NCBI GenBank assembly: GCA_965365445.1
Contig: CBDUBS010000024.1
Coordinates: forward strand, 1 to 29,018
Length of the DNA: 29,018 bases
From: CBDUBS01 sp965365445
GTDB taxonomy: Bacteria; Bacteroidota; Rhodothermia; Rhodothermales; DASSAV01
Direction of reading: 5' to 3'
The notes under the pieces are model-generated. The model searched no databases. It was not told where the DNA came from and saw nothing but the letters and a program-made list of their open reading frames with translations. A program made the position numbers and the translations under genes. This document shows positions 8,856-15,553 of the stretch, one piece after another. Position 1 is the first letter of the stretch. The number at the start of each line of letters is the position of its first letter.

Positions 8856-9890
8856 ATGCCGGCAAAACGGATCAACCCCATGACTGAACCTATCGATGCC
8901 ACCCGCCGTCGGATCGAGTCGGAGCGGCTGGACACCCCGGCGGACATCGAGGCATTTCGGATCAAGTACCTGGGCCGTAAAAGCGGCCTCGTTACCCACC
9001 TGTTCAAGCAGATCTCGGAGGTGGCGCCCGCGGACCGTCGCCGGTTCGGGCAGGAAGTAAATGCGCTCAAGGAACTGGTAGAGAGCCGGCTGGCCGCCGC
9101 CGAGGAAGCGTCGCATCCGCAGCGAACGGCTGCCGAGGAGGGCGACCTCACCCTGCCGGGCCGAATCCCTGTGCCGCCCGGATCGTTGCATCCGCTGACG
9201 CAGACCCTCGAGGACATCAAGAACATCTTCAAGCGGCTCGGCTTCACGGTAGCCGAGGGCCCCGAGATCGAAGACGACTGGCATAATTTCTCGGCCCTGA
9301 ACTTTCCTGAGGATCACCCTGCCCGCGACATGCAGGATACCTTCTTCCTGGAAACACCCGGCGGGCAGCAACAGGGCGTATTGCTGCGCACACACACCTC
9401 TCCGGTTCAGATACGGGTGATGGAGCAGACAAAACCGCCCATTCGGGTCATTGCTCCGGGCCGGGTGTATCGCAATGAGTCCATTTCGTACAAGTCGTTC
9501 TGCCTGTTTCACCAGGTGGAAGGTCTTTATATCGATGAGCGCGTCACGTTTGCGGATCTGAAACGGGTTCTGCACCTGTTCGCACAGACGATATTCGGGG
9601 AAGGGGTGCGTATGCGGTTCCGCCCCAGCTTCTTCCCGTTCACCGAGCCCAGCGCGGAGGTGGATATCTGGGGAGAGAATCCGAGCCTTCCGGAGGGCGG
9701 CCGGTGGATGGAAATCCTGGGTTGCGGCATGGTGGATCCGAATGTGCTTCATTCGGTCGGAATCGACTCCGAGCGGTATACGGGGTATGCATTCGGGATG
9801 GGCGTCGAACGGATTGCTATGCTGCGGTACCGGATTGACGACATCCGGGTTTTTTACGAGAACGATATTCGGTTTCTTGAGCAATTTTAG
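8856..9890 (+). CDS. pheS: Phenylalanyl-tRNA synthetase alpha subunit
   Basis: The alpha subunit carries the catalytic site of the (alpha-beta)2 PheRS that charges tRNA-Phe. It has 344 residues from ATG 8856. An alternative ATG at 8880 (MTEPIDATRR) gives 336 residues and leaves more room after the terminator; neither start has a clear ribosome-binding site. An N-terminal coiled coil (about 10-90) contains IKYLGRKSGLVTHLF. The class II core follows, with GFTVAEGPEIEDDWHNFSAL, LLRTHTSPVQIRVM, the motif 2 region GRVYRNESISYKSFCLFHQV, RPSFFPFTEPSAEV, and motif 3 GMGVERIAMLRYRIDDIR. All expected blocks are intact. It is followed after 30 nt by pheT. Confidence 0.97.
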   Translation: MPAKRINPMTEPIDATRRRIESERLDTPADIEAFRIKYLGRKSGLVTHLFKQISEVAPADRRRFGQEVNALKELVESRLAAAEEASHPQRTAAEEGDLTLPGRIPVPPGSLHPLTQTLEDIKNIFKRLGFTVAEGPEIEDDWHNFSALNFPEDHPARDMQDTFFLETPGGQQQGVLLRTHTSPVQIRVMEQTKPPIRVIAPGRVYRNESISYKSFCLFHQVEGLYIDERVTFADLKRVLHLFAQTIFGEGVRMRFRPSFFPFTEPSAEVDIWGENPSLPEGGRWMEILGCGMVDPNVLHSVGIDSERYTGYAFGMGVERIAMLRYRIDDIRVFYENDIRFLEQF

Positions 9891-9920
9891 CTTTTTACCG
9901 TCCGGTTTCCAGCCAAGATC

Positions 9921-12455
9921 ATGAGAGTCAGCTACAACTGGTTGAATGAATACGTACAGTCGGGATGGTCGCCCGCCGAAGTGGCTTCGGCGCTGACCAT
10001 GTCCGGCCTAGAGGTGGAGGAAGTCGAAACGATCGGCACGCCGCTCGACGGGGTCGTGGTGGGCCACGTAGTAGACACCCGGCGGCACCCGAACGCCGAC
10101 CGGCTTACGCTATGCAGCGTCGAAGCAGGAGGGCCCCGGGTTCTTGAAATCGTATGCGGCGCACCGAATGTAGCGCCGGGCCAGAAAGTACCGGTCGCCC
10201 TGGTTGGTACGACGCTCTCGCTGCCGGACAAGAAAGACCCGTTTCGGCGCGTGCCGGTTACACTGGAGCGGCGAGCCGTAAGGGGAGTCGTGTCGGAAGG
10301 AATGATCTGCGCGGAGGACGAACTGGGGCTCTCGGACGACCACTCGGGCATCATGGTGCTCCGGGAAAACGCAACCGTCGGGCAGGCATTCGGCGAATAC
10401 CTTGCCTCGGAAGGGCGCGAGGTACACGATGCGGTGCTGGACGTAAACATTACGCCGAACCGACCGGACGCCGCCGGCCACATCGGTATGGCCCGCGATA
10501 TAGCCGCGCTCTCGGGACGCAGGCTCCGGACGCCGGACGTACCCGTTCCCCCGGTCACGGGACGGTTGAACAGGGAGGTAACCATCGACATACAGGCCCC
10601 GGAGGGATGTCCCCGGTACGTTGCCATGCTCGTGCGCAATGTAAAGGTCGGGGAATCGCCGGAGTGGTTGAAGCGGCGCTTGACTGCCGTCGGCTTGCGG
10701 CCGCGCAACAACGTGGTGGACGTGACCAATTTCGTGATGTACGAATGCGGACAGCCGTTGCATGCGTTCGACTTCGATCGGATTGCCGGAGCGCGGATCA
10801 TCGTCCGGCATTCCGGGCCGGAAGAACGGTTCACCACGCTCGACGGCAAGGAGCGCTCGCTCCCCTCGGGCGCTCTGCTTATTGCCGATGGAGAGCGGCC
10901 GGTCGCCATTGCCGGCGTGATGGGCGGCGAAAACTCCGAGGTTACCGGGGAGACGCGCAACGTGCTGATCGAAAGCGCCTGCTTCGAACCGTCATCCATT
11001 CGCAGAACGGTTAAGGCGCTCGGACTGCAAACCGATTCATCGTATCGTTTCGAGCGAGGGGTCGATCCCGAAGGGCAGGTATGGGCGGCGGCCCGGGCGG
11101 CCCGGTTGATCGCGTCGCTGGCCGGAGGGGAAGTGCTGGAGGATTTCATCGATGAGCATCCCCGCCCTTCCGAACCACGAACGGCCCCTCTCCGGGTATC
11201 GCGGCTGCATCGGATTCTCGGCGCCCGAATTCCCCTTGAAGAGGCCAGGCGGCTTCTCACGGCTATCGGATTCGAGGTCGCGGAAGCGCGCCCGCTCGAC
11301 CTCATTGCGGAACAGGTGATGGAGGGGCGGAATCCCGAAGTGCCCTTCGAGGAGCAAACATTGCTGTGCACCATCCCGTCGTTCCGGCCCGACGTCGAGC
11401 GGGAAATCGACATCATCGAAGAGGTGGCGCGGTTGTACGGGTTTGACAAAATTGCAGAACCGGCCCACGTACCCGTTCCGGCGATCATAACGCGGGAAAC
11501 TCCGGAGGACATCCTGCGCAGCCGCGCCCGCAGCCTGCTGAGCGGAACCGGGTTTCGGGAAACCTATACCAACAGCATGTTGCGCCGCGAAACGGCAGAG
11601 TGGTTCGCCGGGACGGCTTTCGAGGGATCCGAAGGCGCTGTCGTAGAAACGCTAAATCCCATCTCAGCCGAGATGTCGGCGCTGCGGCCCAGTATGCTTC
11701 CGGGTTTGCTCCAGGTCGTACACTACAACCAGAACCGGGGGCAGCGCATCCTGCGCTTTTTTGAGTTCGGGCATGTTTTTCAGCGAACGCCGCGGCCGGA
11801 TGCCCTGGTACCCGGTTTCGCCGAGCATGAGTCGCTGATTCTGGTGGCAAGCGGCCTGCGCCGCGAAGCCGGGTGGGATGCTTCGCCGGAGACGACGGAC
11901 CTGTACGACCTCAAAGGGGCTTTGCAGTTGTTGTTTACGCGCCTTCAACTGGCGGACCATCTGGAGATGAAACCCTTTCAGGCCAACGAGCGAGTCGCCT
12001 CGTCCGCCCTGTCCGTTCGAATCGGCGGCCGACACGCAGGTATTGCGGCGGCGGTATCCGGGGAAGTGGCCCGGGAATACGATCTCAAGCAGCCCGCTTT
12101 CTTTGCTGAAATCAACTGGAGCGAGGTGGTTCCGCTCGCTGCGCCGTACCTTATCCCTCGGTACCAGAATATAAGCCGGCACCCGGCCGTAGAACGGGAT
12201 CTGGCAGTCATCGTGCCTAAGGAGCAGGCGGTCGGCCTTCTGCTCGACGTGGTGCGGTCCACTGGGAATCCGCTGCTGCGCCGGGCAACGGTTTTCGATA
12301 TTTACGAAGGCACGGGCGTAGAGGAGGGAAAGAAAAGCGTAGCGCTCTCCTTGCGCTTCATAGCCGACCGGACGTTGCTGGATGAGGAAGTAGATCACTG
12401 CATAGAAAAAATCCTCGGCGCGCTACAGCAAGAAGCCGGAGCCGTTTTGCGCTGA
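9921..12455 (+). CDS. pheT: Phenylalanyl-tRNA synthetase beta subunit
   Basis: The beta subunit of PheRS has 844 residues and begins MRVSYNWLNEYV. Domains in order: an EMAP-type tRNA-binding OB fold (about 40-150, with RHPNADRLTLCSVEAGG and EIVCGAPNVAPGQKVPVAL); the B3/B4 editing domain (from about 200, with GLRPRNNVVDVTNFVMYECG and HAFDFDRI); the B5 domain with SFRPDVEREIDIIEEVARLYG; a catalytic-like core; and a C-terminal FDX-ACB anticodon-binding domain (SRHPAVERDLAVIVPKE to the end). The length is at the normal upper range (about 790-850). It is co-transcribed with pheS and followed 24 nt later by the coiled-coil gene. Confidence 0.97.
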   Translation: MRVSYNWLNEYVQSGWSPAEVASALTMSGLEVEEVETIGTPLDGVVVGHVVDTRRHPNADRLTLCSVEAGGPRVLEIVCGAPNVAPGQKVPVALVGTTLSLPDKKDPFRRVPVTLERRAVRGVVSEGMICAEDELGLSDDHSGIMVLRENATVGQAFGEYLASEGREVHDAVLDVNITPNRPDAAGHIGMARDIAALSGRRLRTPDVPVPPVTGRLNREVTIDIQAPEGCPRYVAMLVRNVKVGESPEWLKRRLTAVGLRPRNNVVDVTNFVMYECGQPLHAFDFDRIAGARIIVRHSGPEERFTTLDGKERSLPSGALLIADGERPVAIAGVMGGENSEVTGETRNVLIESACFEPSSIRRTVKALGLQTDSSYRFERGVDPEGQVWAAARAARLIASLAGGEVLEDFIDEHPRPSEPRTAPLRVSRLHRILGARIPLEEARRLLTAIGFEVAEARPLDLIAEQVMEGRNPEVPFEEQTLLCTIPSFRPDVEREIDIIEEVARLYGFDKIAEPAHVPVPAIITRETPEDILRSRARSLLSGTGFRETYTNSMLRRETAEWFAGTAFEGSEGAVVETLNPISAEMSALRPSMLPGLLQVVHYNQNRGQRILRFFEFGHVFQRTPRPDALVPGFAEHESLILVASGLRREAGWDASPETTDLYDLKGALQLLFTRLQLADHLEMKPFQANERVASSALSVRIGGRHAGIAAAVSGEVAREYDLKQPAFFAEINWSEVVPLAAPYLIPRYQNISRHPAVERDLAVIVPKEQAVGLLLDVVRSTGNPLLRRATVFDIYEGTGVEEGKKSVALSLRFIADRTLLDEEVDHCIEKILGALQQEAGAVLR

Positions 12456-12479
12456 CGTTCATACTGCCCAGGAGTCGCC

Positions 12480-12848
12480 ATGAACCAACCACACGGCCGA
12501 CATAAAGGCCAACGGCCTTCCTCCGACAGACGTTCGGGGCAGGCCGGAAACGAACGGGGCGGACCCAAACCCGGCCCGGCAGACACTCATCTCCGGGGCC
12601 TTCATTCGCTGGAGCGGTTGCGAGACCAGGTAGACCTGGCTGCCCGAGAAATCGAGCGGCTTCGCGAGGAGAACCGTTCATTACTGGATCGGCTCAAAGA
12701 ATTGGAAATGCGCGCCGAAGCCGATCCGGACTTGGTGCCTCTTCCCGCCCTCCATGAAAATCCGGAGGTGCTGCGCAAGAAAATATCCTCGTTCATCGAA
12801 GCGGTTGACCAGTACTTGCAGGATGAAAAGGCGCCGGACGCATCCTGA
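12480..12848 (+). CDS. Small coiled-coil protein upstream of zapA (ZapB-like partner?)
   Basis: This is a 122-residue protein I cannot assign to a named family. Residues 1-38 are polar, rich in Gly, Pro, Arg and His, and probably disordered. Residues about 40-80 (SLERLRDQVDLAAREIERLR, then EENRSLLDRLKELE) form a clear coiled coil with Leu spaced in heptads. The C terminus (NPEVLRKKISSFIEAVDQYL) looks like a second amphipathic helix. AGGAG lies 6 nt before the ATG. It sits between pheT and zapA with short gaps (24 and 53 nt), so co-expression with zapA is likely. Small coiled-coil proteins at this place in Bacteroidota suggest a division-ring partner of ZapA, comparable in form to ZapB or FtsB; that role is inference. 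Confidence 0.75.
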   Translation: MNQPHGRHKGQRPSSDRRSGQAGNERGGPKPGPADTHLRGLHSLERLRDQVDLAAREIERLREENRSLLDRLKELEMRAEADPDLVPLPALHENPEVLRKKISSFIEAVDQYLQDEKAPDAS

Positions 12849-12901
12849 TCGGGATGAAGCGGCTCCACGCATAGAGGCATTGCGGCGGCCTGACGGAATA
12901 C

Positions 12902-13222
12902 ATGGATAAGTCGATCAAGGTTAAAATACTGGGACGTGATTATCCGCTGCGCGTGCGAGAGGAAGACGAACGCTCCATGCGTGAAATCGCCGCGTGGGTG
13001 GATCAGCGGATGCAGGCGTTCCGGGAAGCCTTCCCGGAGCAGCCCGAACTTACGGCCGCCGTGATAACGGCCATGACGCTCGCCGAGGAATACCACCTGT
13101 TTCAGCAAAGTCGGGAGGTGCAGCAGTTGGAACTGGAACGCGAAATAAAGGACCTCTCCCTGCGCATCGAGAGCGCCCTGGGGGAGACGGAGCCGTCCGT
13201 AAAGGAGATTGAAGATCAATGA
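12902..13222 (+). CDS. zapA: Cell division protein ZapA
   Basis: ZapA binds FtsZ and cross-links filaments in the Z ring. The 106-residue product starts MDKSIKVKILGRDYPLRVRE, the beta-hairpin N domain that contacts FtsZ. A helix follows (RSMREIAAWVDQRMQAFREA), then the long dimerising helix (AAVITAMTLAEEYHLFQQSR onward) and a coiled-coil end. The pattern and length match ZapA. It follows the coiled-coil gene and precedes the candidate 6S RNA and rny, an arrangement seen in Bacteroidota. Confidence 0.92.
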   Translation: MDKSIKVKILGRDYPLRVREEDERSMREIAAWVDQRMQAFREAFPEQPELTAAVITAMTLAEEYHLFQQSREVQQLELEREIKDLSLRIESALGETEPSVKEIEDQ

Positions 13223-13251
13223 AAATTACCGGATACGGGCCGGAAGTCCGA

Positions 13252-13289
13252 TATCGGGATCGAAGGTTCTGGAACAGGGCTCCCCGATA
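13252..13289 (+). other. Hairpin just after zapA
   Basis: TATCGGG (13252-13258) pairs with CCCGATA (13283-13289), and the loop contains the small palindrome GGTTCTGGAAC. No T tract follows, so it is not a standard terminator. It may mark the 3' end of the zapA mRNA. The segment AAGGTTCT (13263-13270) could also pair with AGAACCTT (13353-13360) at the 5' end of the candidate 6S RNA. Confidence 0.45.
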
Positions 13290-13345
13290 GCAATATAACT
13301 GGGAGTCTGATCCTAACGGAGCAGGCTCCGCAGGCTCGCAGCACC

Positions 13346-13504
13346 GCATATAAGAACCTTACAAAGTATGCACGAGGGAGCCTGCCTTCTCGATTTAGAC
13401 AACAGGCCTCAACCCGAACAGGGTTTCCTACCTGTAGGAACCGGGGAAGTTGGAAGAATGAGAGCGGCACCCAAGTTGGTTTGAAGAAGAGGTTCTTCAT
13501 ATCC
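13346..13504 (+). ncRNA. ssrS: Candidate 6S RNA
   Basis: 6S RNA mimics an open promoter and binds sigma-70 RNA polymerase. I infer it from structure and place. The ends form a 12-bp helix with one bulged C: ATAT-AAGAACCT (13348-13359) with AGGTTCTT-c-ATAT (13490-13502). Inward come GGG/CCC (13376-13378 with 13470-13472), GCC/GGC (13380-13382 with 13466-13468) and TTCTC/GAGAG (13387-13391 with 13460-13464). Then comes a large asymmetric bubble (13392-13409 against 13453-13459), CAACCC against GG..GTTG, and an apical 8-bp hairpin (13422-13442) with loop CCTG. A long rod with a central bubble and no open frame is the 6S shape. In many bacteria ssrS lies next to zapA. Exact ends and promoter are not determined. 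Confidence 0.6.
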
Positions 13505-13532
13505 ATCGCTGTGGGCTTGCACCCTTTCGGAG

Positions 13533-13587
13533 CGCCCCGGTGCGGTGAACGGCTAAACGCCGTTACCTACCGGGGCGTTTTTGTTTT
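13533..13587 (+). terminator. Very strong intrinsic terminator before rny
   Basis: CGCCCCGGT (13533-13541) pairs with ACCGGGGCG (13569-13577). Directly inside, GGTGAACGGC (13544-13553) pairs with GCCGTTACC (13559-13567), with one bulged G. The T-rich tract TTTTTGTTTT follows at 13578-13587. It ends the candidate 6S RNA and/or the zapA transcript. The remaining bases 13588-13704 must hold the rny promoter, but I see no convincing -35/-10 pair there. Confidence 0.9.
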
Positions 13588-13704
13588 CTTTCTCTTATCA
13601 AAGAAGGATATTATCGCCTGGTGATGTTTACATTCGAGTAGCCGCATCAGTCGGTTGGTATTTTCCTTTGCATCTATTCACTTACTTGAAGTAGTTGAAC
13701 GAGT

Positions 13705-15393
13705 ATGACTACGGTCGGCGTACTTATCGTCGCCGTGGCAGCGTTTGGAATTGGTTTTCTCGTTGATAGATATCTCCTTACCCGAATTGCGCGTAACAAG
13801 TTAGCGGAGGCCCGAGAAGAAGGAGAACGGTTGCTCGCGGAGGCGCGACAGGAAGCTCAGCTTTTCCGGCTCGAGCACATCGAAAAGGCCGAAGCCGAAA
13901 TCGTCCGCAGACAGGAGGCGTTAGCCCGAGAAGAAGAAGAAACCAAACGTAGCCTACGGCACACCAGAGAGAAGCTGGATGAGCGCCAGAACAAGCTCAG
14001 CCGGCGCATTCAGCGAGTCAACGAGCGCGAGGGCGCGCTCCATAAAGCCGCCGAGGCGGTAGACGGGCTCCGTAAAGAGGCCGAAGCCCACCGGCGCGAA
14101 GCCGAAACCCTGCGGCGGAGCGCCGAAGGACTGCTCAGCGATGTGGGTTCACGAAAAGCAACTCTGGAGCAAGCGCAGCAGGAAACCACGGCCCTGAAGG
14201 CAAAAATCGAGCAGGAAGAAGAAAAACTGGCGCGCACGCTCGAGGAGCAAGTGCGCAAGCTCGAACAGGTTTCCGGCCTGACGCAACGCGAAGCCAGAGA
14301 AGCGCTTCTGGAACAATTCGTGAACGAAGCCAAACTGGAAGGGGCGCAGCTCGTCAAGGAAGTGCGGGACGAGGCCAGGCTGACTGCCAATCGGCAGGCC
14401 CGCAAAATCATCCTGACCGCCATTCAGCGCACCGCGGCCAGCCACGCCATCGAAAACACCGTGTCGGTCGTCAACATCCAGTCGGATGAGATGAAGGGGC
14501 GGATCATCGGGCGGGAAGGCCGAAACATCCGGGCTTTCGAAGCGGCGACCGGCATCGAGGTAATCGTTGACGATACACCCGAAGCCGTTATCCTGTCCGG
14601 TTTCGATCCGGTGCGACGCGAGGTAGCCCGGCTCTCGCTCATCAAACTGGTGCAGGACGGGCGCATCCATCCGGCCCGGATCGAAGAAGTAGTCGAAAAG
14701 GTACGCACTGAGATCGAGGAAGAAATCATTGAAACCGGCGAGCGTACGATCATCGATCTGAACCTGCACGGCTTGCATCCCGAGTTGATTCGGCTCGTGG
14801 GACGTATGCGGTACCGGACGAGCTACGGGCAAAACCTGCTCGCGCACTCGATGGAAACGGCCCGGATTGCTTCCCTCATTGCGTCGGAGCTCAGCCTGGA
14901 TGCGGCCCGAGCCCGCCGTGCCGGATTGCTTCACGATATCGGCAAGGTGGTCGAGGAAGAGATCGAAAGCCCGCATGCCATCGTGGGCATGGAGCTGTGC
15001 CGGAAGTACAAGGAACATGCAGACGTCTGCAACGCCGTAGGCGCCCACCACGACGAAATCGAGATGACGAGCCTCATCTCCCCCATCGTTCAGGCCGCCG
15101 ACGCCATTTCCGGCGCTCGCCCCGGCGCTCGCCGCGAGGCGCTGGAAAGCTACATCAAGCGACTGGAGAAGCTCGAACAGCTGGCCGGGTCGTTCGAGGG
15201 CGTGGAGCGGGTATACGCGATCCAGGCAGGGCGCGAAATCCGCGTGCTCGTGAATCACGAACTCGTGATGGACGCCCAGGCGGAGATGCTGGCACTGGAT
15301 ATCGCCAAGAAAATCCAGAACGAGGTCCAGTATCCCGGCCAGATCAAGGTGACGGTCATTCGCGAAGTGCGGTCGGTATCCTACGCGAAATAG
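13705..15393 (+). CDS. rny: Ribonuclease Y (membrane-anchored endoribonuclease)
   Basis: RNase Y starts mRNA decay at the inner face of the membrane. The 562-residue product has one N-terminal membrane helix (about 3-22: VGVLIVAVAAFGIGFLVDRY). A very long charged coiled coil (about 30-210) with repeated Glu/Arg/Lys/Ala follows. The KH domain at about 258-320 contains GRIIGREGRNIRAFE. The HD domain at about 360-475 contains AHSMETARIA and LLHDIGKVVEEE, with the catalytic His-Asp pair, and GAHHDEIE. The C-terminal domain ends VREVRSVSYAK. All parts needed for activity are intact. The length is slightly above the usual 510-525 residues because of the coiled coil. Confidence 0.97.
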   Translation: MTTVGVLIVAVAAFGIGFLVDRYLLTRIARNKLAEAREEGERLLAEARQEAQLFRLEHIEKAEAEIVRRQEALAREEEETKRSLRHTREKLDERQNKLSRRIQRVNEREGALHKAAEAVDGLRKEAEAHRREAETLRRSAEGLLSDVGSRKATLEQAQQETTALKAKIEQEEEKLARTLEEQVRKLEQVSGLTQREAREALLEQFVNEAKLEGAQLVKEVRDEARLTANRQARKIILTAIQRTAASHAIENTVSVVNIQSDEMKGRIIGREGRNIRAFEAATGIEVIVDDTPEAVILSGFDPVRREVARLSLIKLVQDGRIHPARIEEVVEKVRTEIEEEIIETGERTIIDLNLHGLHPELIRLVGRMRYRTSYGQNLLAHSMETARIASLIASELSLDAARARRAGLLHDIGKVVEEEIESPHAIVGMELCRKYKEHADVCNAVGAHHDEIEMTSLISPIVQAADAISGARPGARREALESYIKRLEKLEQLAGSFEGVERVYAIQAGREIRVLVNHELVMDAQAEMLALDIAKKIQNEVQYPGQIKVTVIREVRSVSYAK

Positions 15394-15397
15394 TCGT

Positions 15398-15445
15398 TGC
15401 CCGGCAGGAACCCTACCCGGCTGGAGCGTCCGGCTCTGCCGGGCA
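15398..15445 (+). other. Strong hairpin after rny
   Basis: TGCCCGGCAG (15398-15407) pairs perfectly with CTGCCGGGCA (15436-15445), a 10-bp GC-rich stem, and a smaller CCGG/CCGG pairing is possible inside. It begins 4 nt after the rny stop. No T tract follows, so it is more likely a 3'-end stabilising stem than a complete terminator. The remaining stretch to ccmF (to 15553) shows no convincing promoter. Confidence 0.5.
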
Positions 15446-15553
15446 GGCTCCGGAACGCCCCTGATCCTGCAAATGGCGCAAGGAACCCGGCCACGGCAAA
15501 GTGATTGAAAACGTGTTTTTTACACTTCCCGTTGTTCGCTACGCAAGAACCGT

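Noticed and set aside
9932..11512. Minus-strand open frame of 526 codons opposite pheT
   Set aside because: Serine- and arginine-rich shadow of a GC-rich gene; pheT in the other frame is unmistakable and complete.
14149..15258. Minus-strand open frame of 369 codons opposite rny
   Set aside because: Antisense to the KH and HD domains of a complete RNase Y; no motifs.
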